This document shows positions 8,654 to 15,148 of a stretch of DNA of 46,246 nt, piece after piece. The translations under genes were made by a program, and so were the position numbers. Every line of letters starts with the position of its first letter. Within the stretch, counting starts at the first letter, position 1. Origin of the DNA: Truepera sp. bin119 (GTDB lineage: Bacteria; Deinococcota; Deinococci; Deinococcales; Trueperaceae); NCBI GenBank assembly GCA_002239005.1, contig MPNL01000027.1, forward strand, positions 1 through 46,246. The letters are read 5' to 3'. The notes under the pieces are model-generated. The model made no database searches. It had not been told where the DNA came from and worked only from the letters and a program-made list of their open reading frames with translations.

Positions 8654-9268
8654 ATGGGAAAACGAGGATTACTTGCAGCAATCGTGCTGGCGCTGGCGGC
8701 CGCAGCAGCCCTCGCCCAGGATACCGAAGCCCCGGTGTTCCAGCTGGTGGAGGGTACGGAGGCTCGCTACCTGATCGACGAGGTGTTTCGTCGCCGCGAC
8801 ACCACTGCTGTCGCCGTCACTCCCCTGGTGACCGGCACGGTGCAGTTCGATCGGAACGACCCCTTAAGCACCTCGGTCGGCACCATCACCATCGATGCCC
8901 GCGACCTGAAGGGCGACCGGAGAGCCAGGGATCGCGTCGTCGTCAGGCGGATCCTGAATGCGGGTCTGGACAAGTACCGCTATATCACCTTCGAACCCAC
9001 CGCAGTCGCGGGAATGCCCTCACTCGTCCAGGTGGGAGACACCCTCGAGCTGCAGATCACCGGCATGCTCAGGGTCCGCAACGGCAGACAAGAGGCGGTC
9101 TTCGATACGACCGTCACGGTCGTATCCGAGACCGAACTGCAGGGACTGGCCTCGACGACAATTCGCTGGCGCGACTACAGTCTCCGCATCCCCAGTTGGC
9201 CGGGGGTTAGCTGGGTCGCCGATGAGGTGATTCTGGAGTTGGCCTTCACCGCAGTCCTCCCAGATTGA
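8654..9268 (+). CDS. Exported YceI-like protein (paralogue 1)
   Basis: 204 aa. It begins with a signal peptide, MGKRGLLAAIVLALAAAAAL ending in A-L-A before QDTEAP. The mature part follows the YceI lipid-binding beta-barrel pattern: YLIDEVFRRRDTTAVAVTPL, GTVQFDRNDPLSTSVGTI, RARDRVVVRRIL, YRYITFEPTAV, then LELQITGMLRVRN. YceI proteins bind polyisoprenoid-type lipids in the envelope; binding here is inferred from family resemblance. A longer frame opens at 8462, but the signal peptide and -10 box support ATG 8654. A close paralogue lies inverted at 26644-27297. Confidence 0.85.
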   Translation: MGKRGLLAAIVLALAAAAALAQDTEAPVFQLVEGTEARYLIDEVFRRRDTTAVAVTPLVTGTVQFDRNDPLSTSVGTITIDARDLKGDRRARDRVVVRRILNAGLDKYRYITFEPTAVAGMPSLVQVGDTLELQITGMLRVRNGRQEAVFDTTVTVVSETELQGLASTTIRWRDYSLRIPSWPGVSWVADEVILELAFTAVLPD

Positions 9269-9400
9269 GACCTCACGAGGCGGACTGGTGCCTGACAGGG
9301 CGGTATGACAGCGACCTTGCCGAGGCTGGAATAGAGCTGCCGGAGGCCTAGAGGCTAGCGGGGTTGGAGTAGGGGTCTGCTCTTTCGGGCTAGGCTGTAA

Positions 9401-9490
9401 GAGGGGAAGATAACCGTGTCGGGTAACCTTGGGGCCGAAGTCAAGAGAGGAACCCTCTACGCAATACTTAAGCAGGCAGGTCTCAAATAG
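9401..9490 (+). pseudogene. hicA toxin relic (C-terminus only)
   Basis: Translation gives ITVSGNLGAEVKRGTLYAIL then KQAGLK and a stop. That is the C-terminal signature of HicA toxins (VTVPxHxGxExKxGTLxxILKQAGL). An in-frame stop lies just upstream and the N-terminal part, including the catalytic GSH-type His region, is missing. It lies 67 bp ahead of hicB in the usual hicA-hicB order. I read it as a dead toxin remnant. Confidence 0.6.
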
Positions 9491-9557
9491 ACCTACCGAA
9501 ATAGCAGTTGAAGAGCAAAGGCTATAAGGATAAATACGGGGAAGGAGGTGATGCGGA

Positions 9558-10037
9558 GTGAGAGTCCAGTACCCCGTACTTATTGAGGATGACACTAGTG
9601 GCTTCGTTCCCGACCTCCCAGTGATTGTGGTGGCTGGGGAAGGGCGTGACGAGATTTTGCGTCTAGCTAGTGAGGCTATCGCACTGCGCCTCTATGACCT
9701 TGAGCGGGATGGGGAGGAGTGGCCAACTCCGAGTCCGGTCGAGAGTATCGAGTGCGAAGAGTGTGAAGAGCCATGGGAGGTAGTGCTGGTTGAGCCAGCT
9801 GAGGTGAACCCTGTTTCACTCAGGCTCGCAGATGCCATCCAGTCGGCACGGTTAACGAAGGCCGAGGTCGCTCGACGTTTAGGGGTGAGCCGTCAATCGA
9901 TCCACCGACTCACCGATCCGTTCTACTTCAACCACAATATGCGGAGTCTTGATCGAGTGGCTGAGGTGTTGGGGTTGGGGGTGCAGGTATCGTTTCCAAA
10001 GCGGTCTCAAGGTCGAGTGGGACCCCAGTTCCGATAA
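9558..10037 (+). CDS. hicB: HicB-family antitoxin, orphan
   Basis: 159 aa. The N-terminal half has the HicB partial RNase H-like fold: YPVLIEDDTSGFVPDLPVIV, then GEGRDEILRLASEAIALRLY. The C-terminal part is a helix-turn-helix, LTKAEVARRLGVSRQSIHRL, followed by RSLDRVAEVLGLGVQVSF. Such proteins neutralise HicA mRNA interferase and repress their own operon. GTG 9558 has an excellent Shine-Dalgarno site, aaggaggtgat, 9 nt upstream, so this mRNA has a leader. The toxin survives only as a relic (9401-9490), so the antitoxin is probably kept as a solitary regulator or is itself decaying. Confidence 0.85.
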   Translation: MRVQYPVLIEDDTSGFVPDLPVIVVAGEGRDEILRLASEAIALRLYDLERDGEEWPTPSPVESIECEECEEPWEVVLVEPAEVNPVSLRLADAIQSARLTKAEVARRLGVSRQSIHRLTDPFYFNHNMRSLDRVAEVLGLGVQVSFPKRSQGRVGPQFR

Positions 10038-10250
10038 CTAGCATTAACAGACGTAAAGAGAGCAGCGTTCTCGCTGGACGAGGCGCTCCGCGAGGCGTCT
10101 TGAGGTGTGCACCGTGGACACCAGCTTGGAAGCGTCGAAGCTCTTGGAGTTGGCCGCAGCAGCCTCGCTAGATCATTACTCATGTCTCGGTCCTCCCCGC
10201 TCCCTCAGCAATCGGTGGCGGGGGTTCAGCCGGTCTATTCCCTGGCTGCG

Positions 10251-10532
10251 CTAGTCCGGCTTCGGTGACTCTTGGAGCTTCTGAAGCTCCCGGATGATAT
10301 CGCTCTGCCCTTCCCGAATATCCACCAAGATCAAGATAGGGCCCAAGAGTACCCCACTCATGATTAGAGCGCCGATACCCCCTAAGATCCCGCCCAGTAT
10401 TGGCCCGGAGTAGGGATCGAAGAAGGTGCTACCGACCCCGATTCCGAACAGGACTCCCATGATGCCAAGAATCAGCACGCACAGGGTGATGGTTGTGTTG
10501 AGGTTGCCAAGAACTAACCGTCTAATAATCAT
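10251..10532 (-). CDS. Small two-TM membrane protein, unknown
   Basis: 93 aa from ATG 10532, preceded by ggattggagc. Two hydrophobic segments are evident: TITLCVLILGIMGVLFGIGV (about residues 14-33) and GPILGGILGGIGALIMSGVL (about 43-63), joined by a short loop. A short basic/acidic tail, REGQSDIIRELQKLQESPKP, is predicted cytoplasmic and helical. A longer frame reaches 10613, but the added 27 residues do not resemble a signal. No family recognised. It lies between the orphan hicB and the interrupted brnA. Confidence 0.6.
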   Translation of the reverse strand: MIIRRLVLGNLNTTITLCVLILGIMGVLFGIGVGSTFFDPYSGPILGGILGGIGALIMSGVLLGPILILVDIREGQSDIIRELQKLQESPKPD

Positions 10533-10810
10533 GCTCCAATCCTCTCTCGGCCCCAAGCCTTGCCCCAGTCGTAGCGTCACCGTCGCTGCCACATCCAACT
10601 GAAGAAGATGCACGCTTACAGCCTGAGGTGCATGGTACCCCGCTCTACGTGGCGGACGTGCTTATCGCTGTTTCGAGCTACTGAGCGGACTGCTCTGAGG
10701 ACATACCTACAGATCTCCCCAGCACCAGGCGGGCCGTTGCAAGGCTGGGGAAGCCCAGTACAGATACTTAACAGGAGGTCGAACGGCGAGAAGACAGGAT
10801 GTAACCGCCA

Positions 10811-10937
10811 TCATGGCCGCCCGCGCCGACCCCTCTGCTCCTTCTCACTCCTCATCAGCTCCCGCAACATGGCGTTCATCCGGGTCTGGTAGCCCTTTCC
10901 CTTCGACTTCAGCCAGTCGATAACATCGGTATCCAAA
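10811..10937 (-). pseudogene. brnA: brnA antitoxin, C-terminal half (split by transposon)
   Basis: Encodes DTDVIDWLKSKGKGYQTRMN then AMLRELMRSEK and a stop at 10811. The DVxxWxKxxGxGYQTRxN motif is the DNA-binding signature of BrnA antitoxins. The N-terminal half is 13.9 kb away at 24849-25002. Joining the two with one copy of the 8-bp target duplication gives 273 bp, exactly 91 codons including the stop, with no frame break. Confidence 0.92.
10930..10937. repeat. Target site duplication, left copy
   Basis: TATCCAAA, identical to 24849-24856 and immediately outside the left terminal repeat. Confidence 0.93.
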
Positions 10938-10963
10938 GGGAATTATGTAGAAGAGTGCCGAAA
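10938..10963 (+). repeat. Left terminal inverted repeat
   Basis: Begins GGGAATTATGTAGAAGAGTG and ends CCGAAA. It matches the reverse complement of 24823-24848 except at positions 14 and 16. The 11-bp sequence AACCAAGGTCA follows twice, at 10970 and 10996 (26 bp apart), and part of it (CCAAGGTC) also follows the right repeat. Confidence 0.93.
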
Positions 10964-10969
10964 AACAAA

Positions 10970-11006
10970 AACCAAGGTCAAAGGTAAAAAGCCAGAACCA
11001 AGGTCA
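10970..11006 (+). repeat. Direct repeat AACCAAGGTCA in transposon left end
   Basis: Two copies, 10970-10980 and 10996-11006, with starts 26 bp apart, next to the terminal repeat. CCAAGGTC also occurs just inside the right end. These could be subterminal transposase-binding sites. Confidence 0.5.
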
Positions 11007-11186
11007 CTACCGGACAATCCGGGCCTCGACCGCGTACCCGCCGTCTTTCTTGGCCATCCATTGGCGGGCACAGGTTTCTAGGGCCTGCTTCAGCTCGCAG
11101 GCTAACGGCTCTAGCTTCTCACGCTCTTCAGTCGGCGGACGCGGAAACTCCACAATGACAATTACCTTTGATCGTAACGGGTCCAA
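11007..11186 (-). CDS. Small unknown protein, transposon cargo
   Basis: 59 aa if the TTG at 11186 is used. The translation looks coding: LRSKVIVIVEFPRPPTEERE, then an amphipathic helix KLEPLACELKQALETCARQW, ending GGYAVEARIVR. It is the third gene of a minus-strand group (11783 to 11007) and starts 18 bp after the previous stop. An internal GTG at the residue before EFPRPP is an alternative start. No family recognised. Its stop codon lies about 45 bp from the transposon end. Confidence 0.45.
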   Translation of the reverse strand: MDPLRSKVIVIVEFPRPPTEEREKLEPLACELKQALETCARQWMAKKDGGYAVEARIVR

Positions 11187-11204
11187 CGATGGGGTACCGA
11201 CCCG

Positions 11205-11555
11205 TTACAATTTTTTGGGAACTCCAATGACGAAGTGACGGCTAGGCTCATCACGTTCCTGTCTAGGCTTGTCATCGACGAAGCCACCCGTCATTCCGAC
11301 CCCGATTGGGGCGGCTTGAACAAGACCTCGGCGGAAGAGTTCGCGAGCCTCCTCGTCTCTTTCCTCTAGGGTCTTCTCTCCGAGAAAATCGAATTTCATA
11401 CCGCCACCTATCAGATCACCTTCGCGGACGACCCCGCAGGTTGGACAGGTCATACGTGCCGTGTTTGCATCAATGAGTTCGATGTCTGCCGGGACTTGAA
11501 AAAAGCGGCATACGAACGTTTCGTCATCACCGCGTAATACTCTGTCTTCGGACAT
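11205..11555 (-). CDS. Small protein with single CxxC pair, unknown
   Basis: 116 aa from ATG 11555, preceded by ggagtgagagt. An N-terminal segment FVCRFFQVPADIELIDANTA leads into ARMTCPTCGVV, one CxxC pair that could bind metal if dimeric or together with the earlier Cys. A charged helical stretch, LEERDEEARELFRRGL, and a Gly-rich stretch, GVGMTGGFVDD, follow. A longer frame opens at 11612 with a TTG. Middle gene of the minus-strand group 11783-11007. No family recognised. Confidence 0.6.
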   Translation of the reverse strand: MSEDRVLRGDDETFVCRFFQVPADIELIDANTARMTCPTCGVVREGDLIGGGMKFDFLGEKTLEERDEEARELFRRGLVQAAPIGVGMTGGFVDDKPRQERDEPSRHFVIGVPKKL

Positions 11556-11612
11556 ACTCTCACTCCAGAACCGTTGATTCCGTTCCGAAAACATCCTGTT
11601 GAAACCCCGCAA

Positions 11613-11783
11613 TCAGCCAGTCCGCTTCGGCTTCGGAATGTGACGAATGCTCACCGGCTTGGCAAGAGCCTCAATCGCCTCCTCGAAGGTCGCATTAACC
11701 CGCTTGTCCTCTTCCAGCTCCGCCTTTGAGGGTTGGTAGCTCGGGTGTACTATTTCGACCTCACGGGGCTTAGGCTTCGACAT
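11613..11783 (-). CDS. Small conserved-looking protein, transposon cargo
   Basis: 56 aa, strongly charged: MSKPKPREVEIVHPSYQPSK, then AELEEDKRVNATFEEAIEAL, ending KPVSIRHIPKPKR. A ggagg Shine-Dalgarno site lies 6 nt before ATG 11783. I recall small proteins with the VEIVHPSYQPSKAEL-ED core from other bacterial accessory regions, but no function is known to me. It is the first gene of a three-gene minus-strand group beside the left transposon end. Confidence 0.65.
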   Translation of the reverse strand: MSKPKPREVEIVHPSYQPSKAELEEDKRVNATFEEAIEALAKPVSIRHIPKPKRTG

Positions 11784-11999
11784 TATTGCCTCCAGTTACC
11801 TTGAGCTTTTACCCAAATCCTCTTCATGGAAGAATAACACACGTGCTTTCTTTTTTCCATATGCACGCCCGCAGGACACTGCCGACCAGATGGCTGGTCA
11901 GGGGTATGGATGGGAAGCGGTTGCGGTATCAGGACTTGATTGCGAAGTAGGGCTCAGGTAGAACCCATCTAGTGCATCCTGCACCAAAGGAGAGAACCG

Positions 12000-13319
12000 T
12001 TGCTTGAAGTACTGTCTAAGCCTATAGACGAAATCACGATTGCCGACATTCAGTCGTTGATCGATGAGGAAGTTCCCGAAGGTGAGCAGATTGAGTTCAA
12101 GAGAGAGCTTCCAGCAGCAAAAGGGAAGATCGACCGATGGATGACTCGCGGAGACGATATTGGCGACTATGCGAAGAGAGGGATACTTGAGGAGGTCGTT
12201 GCGTTTGCAAATGCGTATGGCGGTGTGTTGCTCATAGGCATTGAAGAGTCCAAAACGAAGCCATCGGTTGCCACCAAGATCTCACCAGTTCCACGATGTG
12301 CAGATTTAGCGGATCGTCTCAAGAATGTATTTCGTGACTGCGTGGACCCGAAGTTCGTCCGAGTTGATATCGACAGAATTTTGGCTAAAGACAGGTGCGA
12401 ATGTAATGACGAGTGTGGATGTGGGGTTGTCATCATTCGGGTGGGGAAGTCGCGTCTGGCTCCACATCAGGTCAGGTTTCAGAAGACAAGAATCTGTACA
12501 ATCCGACGTGCCGACCGATGCCAGGAAATGACCATGCGTGAGATCCAGGACATGACATTGAACGTATCTCGTGGTCTAGAGCGGTTGGAAAAGAGGCTTT
12601 CAGAACGTTCTGAGCGCTTTCAAGAGGATTTTAGTCGCTTCGCAGTTCAAGAGAGTGCATTCGGCATCCGCTTTACCGCCGTTCCCGTGGTGGACGAAAT
12701 ACGATTCGACCGTGTTTTCCATCGAGGGCGTATTGTTAGTGATCTCGATATGCCGTGGCGTGAGGTTCTCCGTAAAAGATCAGGCCACAGAGAGAGACTG
12801 GACGATGCCTTACCCGATTTTCCACCTTCACCTTGGCAACCGCGATTGCGTGGTACACGGGCGGAACGTGAAACCCCTGACTCTATTCCAAATTACCTGC
12901 CCTCGTATTCTAGTTACTTGGAACTTCATACTGATGGCTTGGTCGAGCTTGGTTTTCTTTCGATCACTGACGAAAACAATGTAGAGCGCTACCTTCTTGA
13001 CCCTGACTGGCCTATTGTCATGTTTGCGAACCTAGCGGTTTGGGCTGATCACATCAGAAATAAAGCTGGTGCTCCCACTGCCGAATATGCTCTTGAGGTG
13101 GAGACACGCAATCTGGGAAATGCTGGGGTCGTGGGAAAGTTTGGAGGGAAAGTCGTTCATGGAAAACCGCGTTCACTCCCTAGACTTCCGAACACAGAGT
13201 TCCCCAGATATCCTTTGAATGATCCTGATGATATCACCGGACTTCTGGCAGTATTCTTCTGTGATTTCTGGAATTCGATGGGTAAGGATTGTGAGGACGC
13301 GGATTTTATCTTGGTCTAA
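12000..13319 (+). CDS. AlbA_2 (AAA_4/Schlafen-like) domain protein
   Basis: 439 aa. Residues about 25-185 match the AlbA_2 putative DNA/RNA-binding domain: EGEQIEFKRELP, then ILEEVVAFANAYGGVLLIGI, then VVIIRVGKSRLAPHQV and ICTIRRADRCQEM. A Cys-rich insert, CECNDECGCG, within the domain could bind metal. The rest (about 190-439) has a coiled stretch ERLEKRLSERSERFQEDF and no recognised domain. TTG 12000 has aaaggag 8 nt upstream. AlbA_2 proteins occur in regulators and in defence islands. With restriction genes beside it in the same transposon, a defence role is plausible but unproven. Confidence 0.8.
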   Translation: MLEVLSKPIDEITIADIQSLIDEEVPEGEQIEFKRELPAAKGKIDRWMTRGDDIGDYAKRGILEEVVAFANAYGGVLLIGIEESKTKPSVATKISPVPRCADLADRLKNVFRDCVDPKFVRVDIDRILAKDRCECNDECGCGVVIIRVGKSRLAPHQVRFQKTRICTIRRADRCQEMTMREIQDMTLNVSRGLERLEKRLSERSERFQEDFSRFAVQESAFGIRFTAVPVVDEIRFDRVFHRGRIVSDLDMPWREVLRKRSGHRERLDDALPDFPPSPWQPRLRGTRAERETPDSIPNYLPSYSSYLELHTDGLVELGFLSITDENNVERYLLDPDWPIVMFANLAVWADHIRNKAGAPTAEYALEVETRNLGNAGVVGKFGGKVVHGKPRSLPRLPNTEFPRYPLNDPDDITGLLAVFFCDFWNSMGKDCEDADFILV

Positions 13320-13516
13320 TAGCTGTTGTTGAAGGCAAAGGTCGTCTTGTGTTACGACCTATGACTCCTCAGTCAGATGGCAAAGAACTCCTGAGTGCCG
13401 GTCCCCCGACTCGCCAGAATCCTGAAAGGCTTGCAAGGGGTGGTACACTGGCCCTACATGGATGAGAGCGAAAAATCGGCGAGCAACTGGTCAGCAGCAA
13501 GGACTGAGACCCGGTT

Positions 13517-14965
13517 ATGCCGACACTAGATTTCAAGGGCAAGCAGCACATTTACGCCCATCACCTCACTGTTCCTTATCGACCATTGGAGCCCGATACT
13601 GGCCGGTCGCTTAACCCGACCGGTGTGGACGACAACCTCATCATCCACGGCGACAACCTGCACGCGCTGAAGGCCCTGCTGCCTCGCTACGCTGGTCGCA
13701 TCAAGTGCATCTACATCGACCCGCCCTACAACACCGGCAACGAAGGTTGGTGCTACAACGACAATGTGAACAGCCCGTTGATGCAGGAGTGGTTCGAACA
13801 GCACGCCCCGGTGGACGGCGAGGACTTGGAGCGCCATGATAAGTGGCTCTGCATGATGTGGCCGCGACTGCACTTGCTTAAGGAGTTGCTGGCGGATGAT
13901 GGGGTCATTTTTGTATCCATTGACGACAACGAACAGCACCGTTTGCGGATGATGATGGATCAGATTTTTGGGGAGGAGCATTTTGTTGCCAATATCACGT
14001 GGCGCAAAAAGGCCGGGGGCGGACAAGATAGTGAATATCTTGCCCAAGAGCATGATTACGTGTTGAGTTATCGCAAGAGTGAGCACTTTAAGCTGGAGTT
14101 CCGAACTGAAGAGGTTACCGCAGACGGTTTCAACAAAACTAAGAACGGGCGCAAATGCAGATTCATCAAGCTGGAGAAATGGGGGGCTAGTGCCCTGCGC
14201 ACGGATCGCCCCACGATGTTCTATCCGATAAAAGATCCTGACGGAAATGACTTTTATCCCCAAGCCCCCAACGGTGCGGAGGGTAGATGGCGAAAGTTGC
14301 CAGAAAAGCTGGATCGAGATCACATTCACTGGGAGAAAAGGAAAGGACATTGGACTCCGCTGGAAGTCGAATACTTTGACGAAGTATCGGGGCAAAAAAT
14401 AGTCAAAGACCGCACAATTTTCTACGACATTGCCACAACCACTGACGCTGCCAACGAGCAGAAAAACATTTTAGGGCAGAAAAAACTAGACAACAGCAAA
14501 CCGGTCGGCTTGGTACACAGATTACTAGAAATCTCTGCGTCCCCCAAATCTATAGTGCTGGATTCGTTTGCCGGTACCGGCACCACCGCCCACGCTGTCC
14601 TTGCCCTGAACAAAGAGGACGGTGGCAACCGCAAGTTCATCCTCGTGGAGTGCGAGGACTACGCCAACACCATCACCGCCGAACGGGTGCGCCGCGTTAT
14701 CAACGGCGTGCCCAACGCGAAGGATGCGTCGTTGCGGAAAGGTCTGGGCGGCTCCTTCAGCTACTGCACGCTGGGCAACCCAATCGATGTGGAAAGGATG
14801 CTCACCGGCAAGAATCTACCGGAGTATTCGGAACTGGCCGCCTACCTCCTACATACTGCATCGGGTCTGAGTACCAGCGGGAGTCTGGAAGCGAAGAATG
14901 AAGACGGCCTATTTTACAGCAATGACGATACAGACTACTATCTGCTGTATCGCCCCGATTATTGA
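13517..14965 (+). CDS. Site-specific DNA methyltransferase (Mod, type III-like), frameshifted
   Basis: 482 aa N6-adenine/N4-cytosine-type methyltransferase with beta-class motif order: catalytic IDPPYNTG (motif IV, about residue 67) precedes the SAM-binding LDSFAGTGTTAHAVLAL (motif I, about 348). VERVRRVING and SYCTLGNPIDVERML follow. The frame stops at 14965 after YYLLYRPDY, but the expected C-terminal tail continues in the +1 frame from 14961. A one-base insertion near 14958-14961 therefore appears to truncate the protein by about 58 residues. Catalytic motifs are intact, so methylation might persist. It forms an RM pair with the Res gene at 15149. The start is ATG 13517; upstream spacing is ordinary. 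Confidence 0.9.
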   Translation: MPTLDFKGKQHIYAHHLTVPYRPLEPDTGRSLNPTGVDDNLIIHGDNLHALKALLPRYAGRIKCIYIDPPYNTGNEGWCYNDNVNSPLMQEWFEQHAPVDGEDLERHDKWLCMMWPRLHLLKELLADDGVIFVSIDDNEQHRLRMMMDQIFGEEHFVANITWRKKAGGGQDSEYLAQEHDYVLSYRKSEHFKLEFRTEEVTADGFNKTKNGRKCRFIKLEKWGASALRTDRPTMFYPIKDPDGNDFYPQAPNGAEGRWRKLPEKLDRDHIHWEKRKGHWTPLEVEYFDEVSGQKIVKDRTIFYDIATTTDAANEQKNILGQKKLDNSKPVGLVHRLLEISASPKSIVLDSFAGTGTTAHAVLALNKEDGGNRKFILVECEDYANTITAERVRRVINGVPNAKDASLRKGLGGSFSYCTLGNPIDVERMLTGKNLPEYSELAAYLLHTASGLSTSGSLEAKNEDGLFYSNDDTDYYLLYRPDY

Positions 14966-15137
14966 CTGGTTGCGCAGCGACGCGGCCATTCTTAAAGGCG
15001 AGCAAGCTCAACGGATAAGAGACGCAGGCAATAAGGCGGTAGTGTTTGCTGCCGACAAGTACATCGGCCAACGGCTTCTTACCGATATGGGCATCACATT
15101 CTGCCAGATACCCTACGAACTGCACCGGCTGGGATAA
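14961..15137 (+). pseudogene. Out-of-frame C-terminal tail of the Mod gene
   Basis: Reads IDWLRSDAAILKGEQAQRIR, then NKAVVFAADKYIGQRLL and GITFCQIPYELHRLG with a stop at 15137. This tail is characteristic of the C-terminus of Mod proteins of this RM type. It continues directly from RPD of the upstream frame if one T near 14958-14961 is removed. It could be a real mutation, an assembly error, or a phase-variable or programmed frameshift; the site is ccccgattattgac, with no long homopolymer. Confidence 0.75.
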
Positions 15138-15148
15138 GAGGGTAAACC

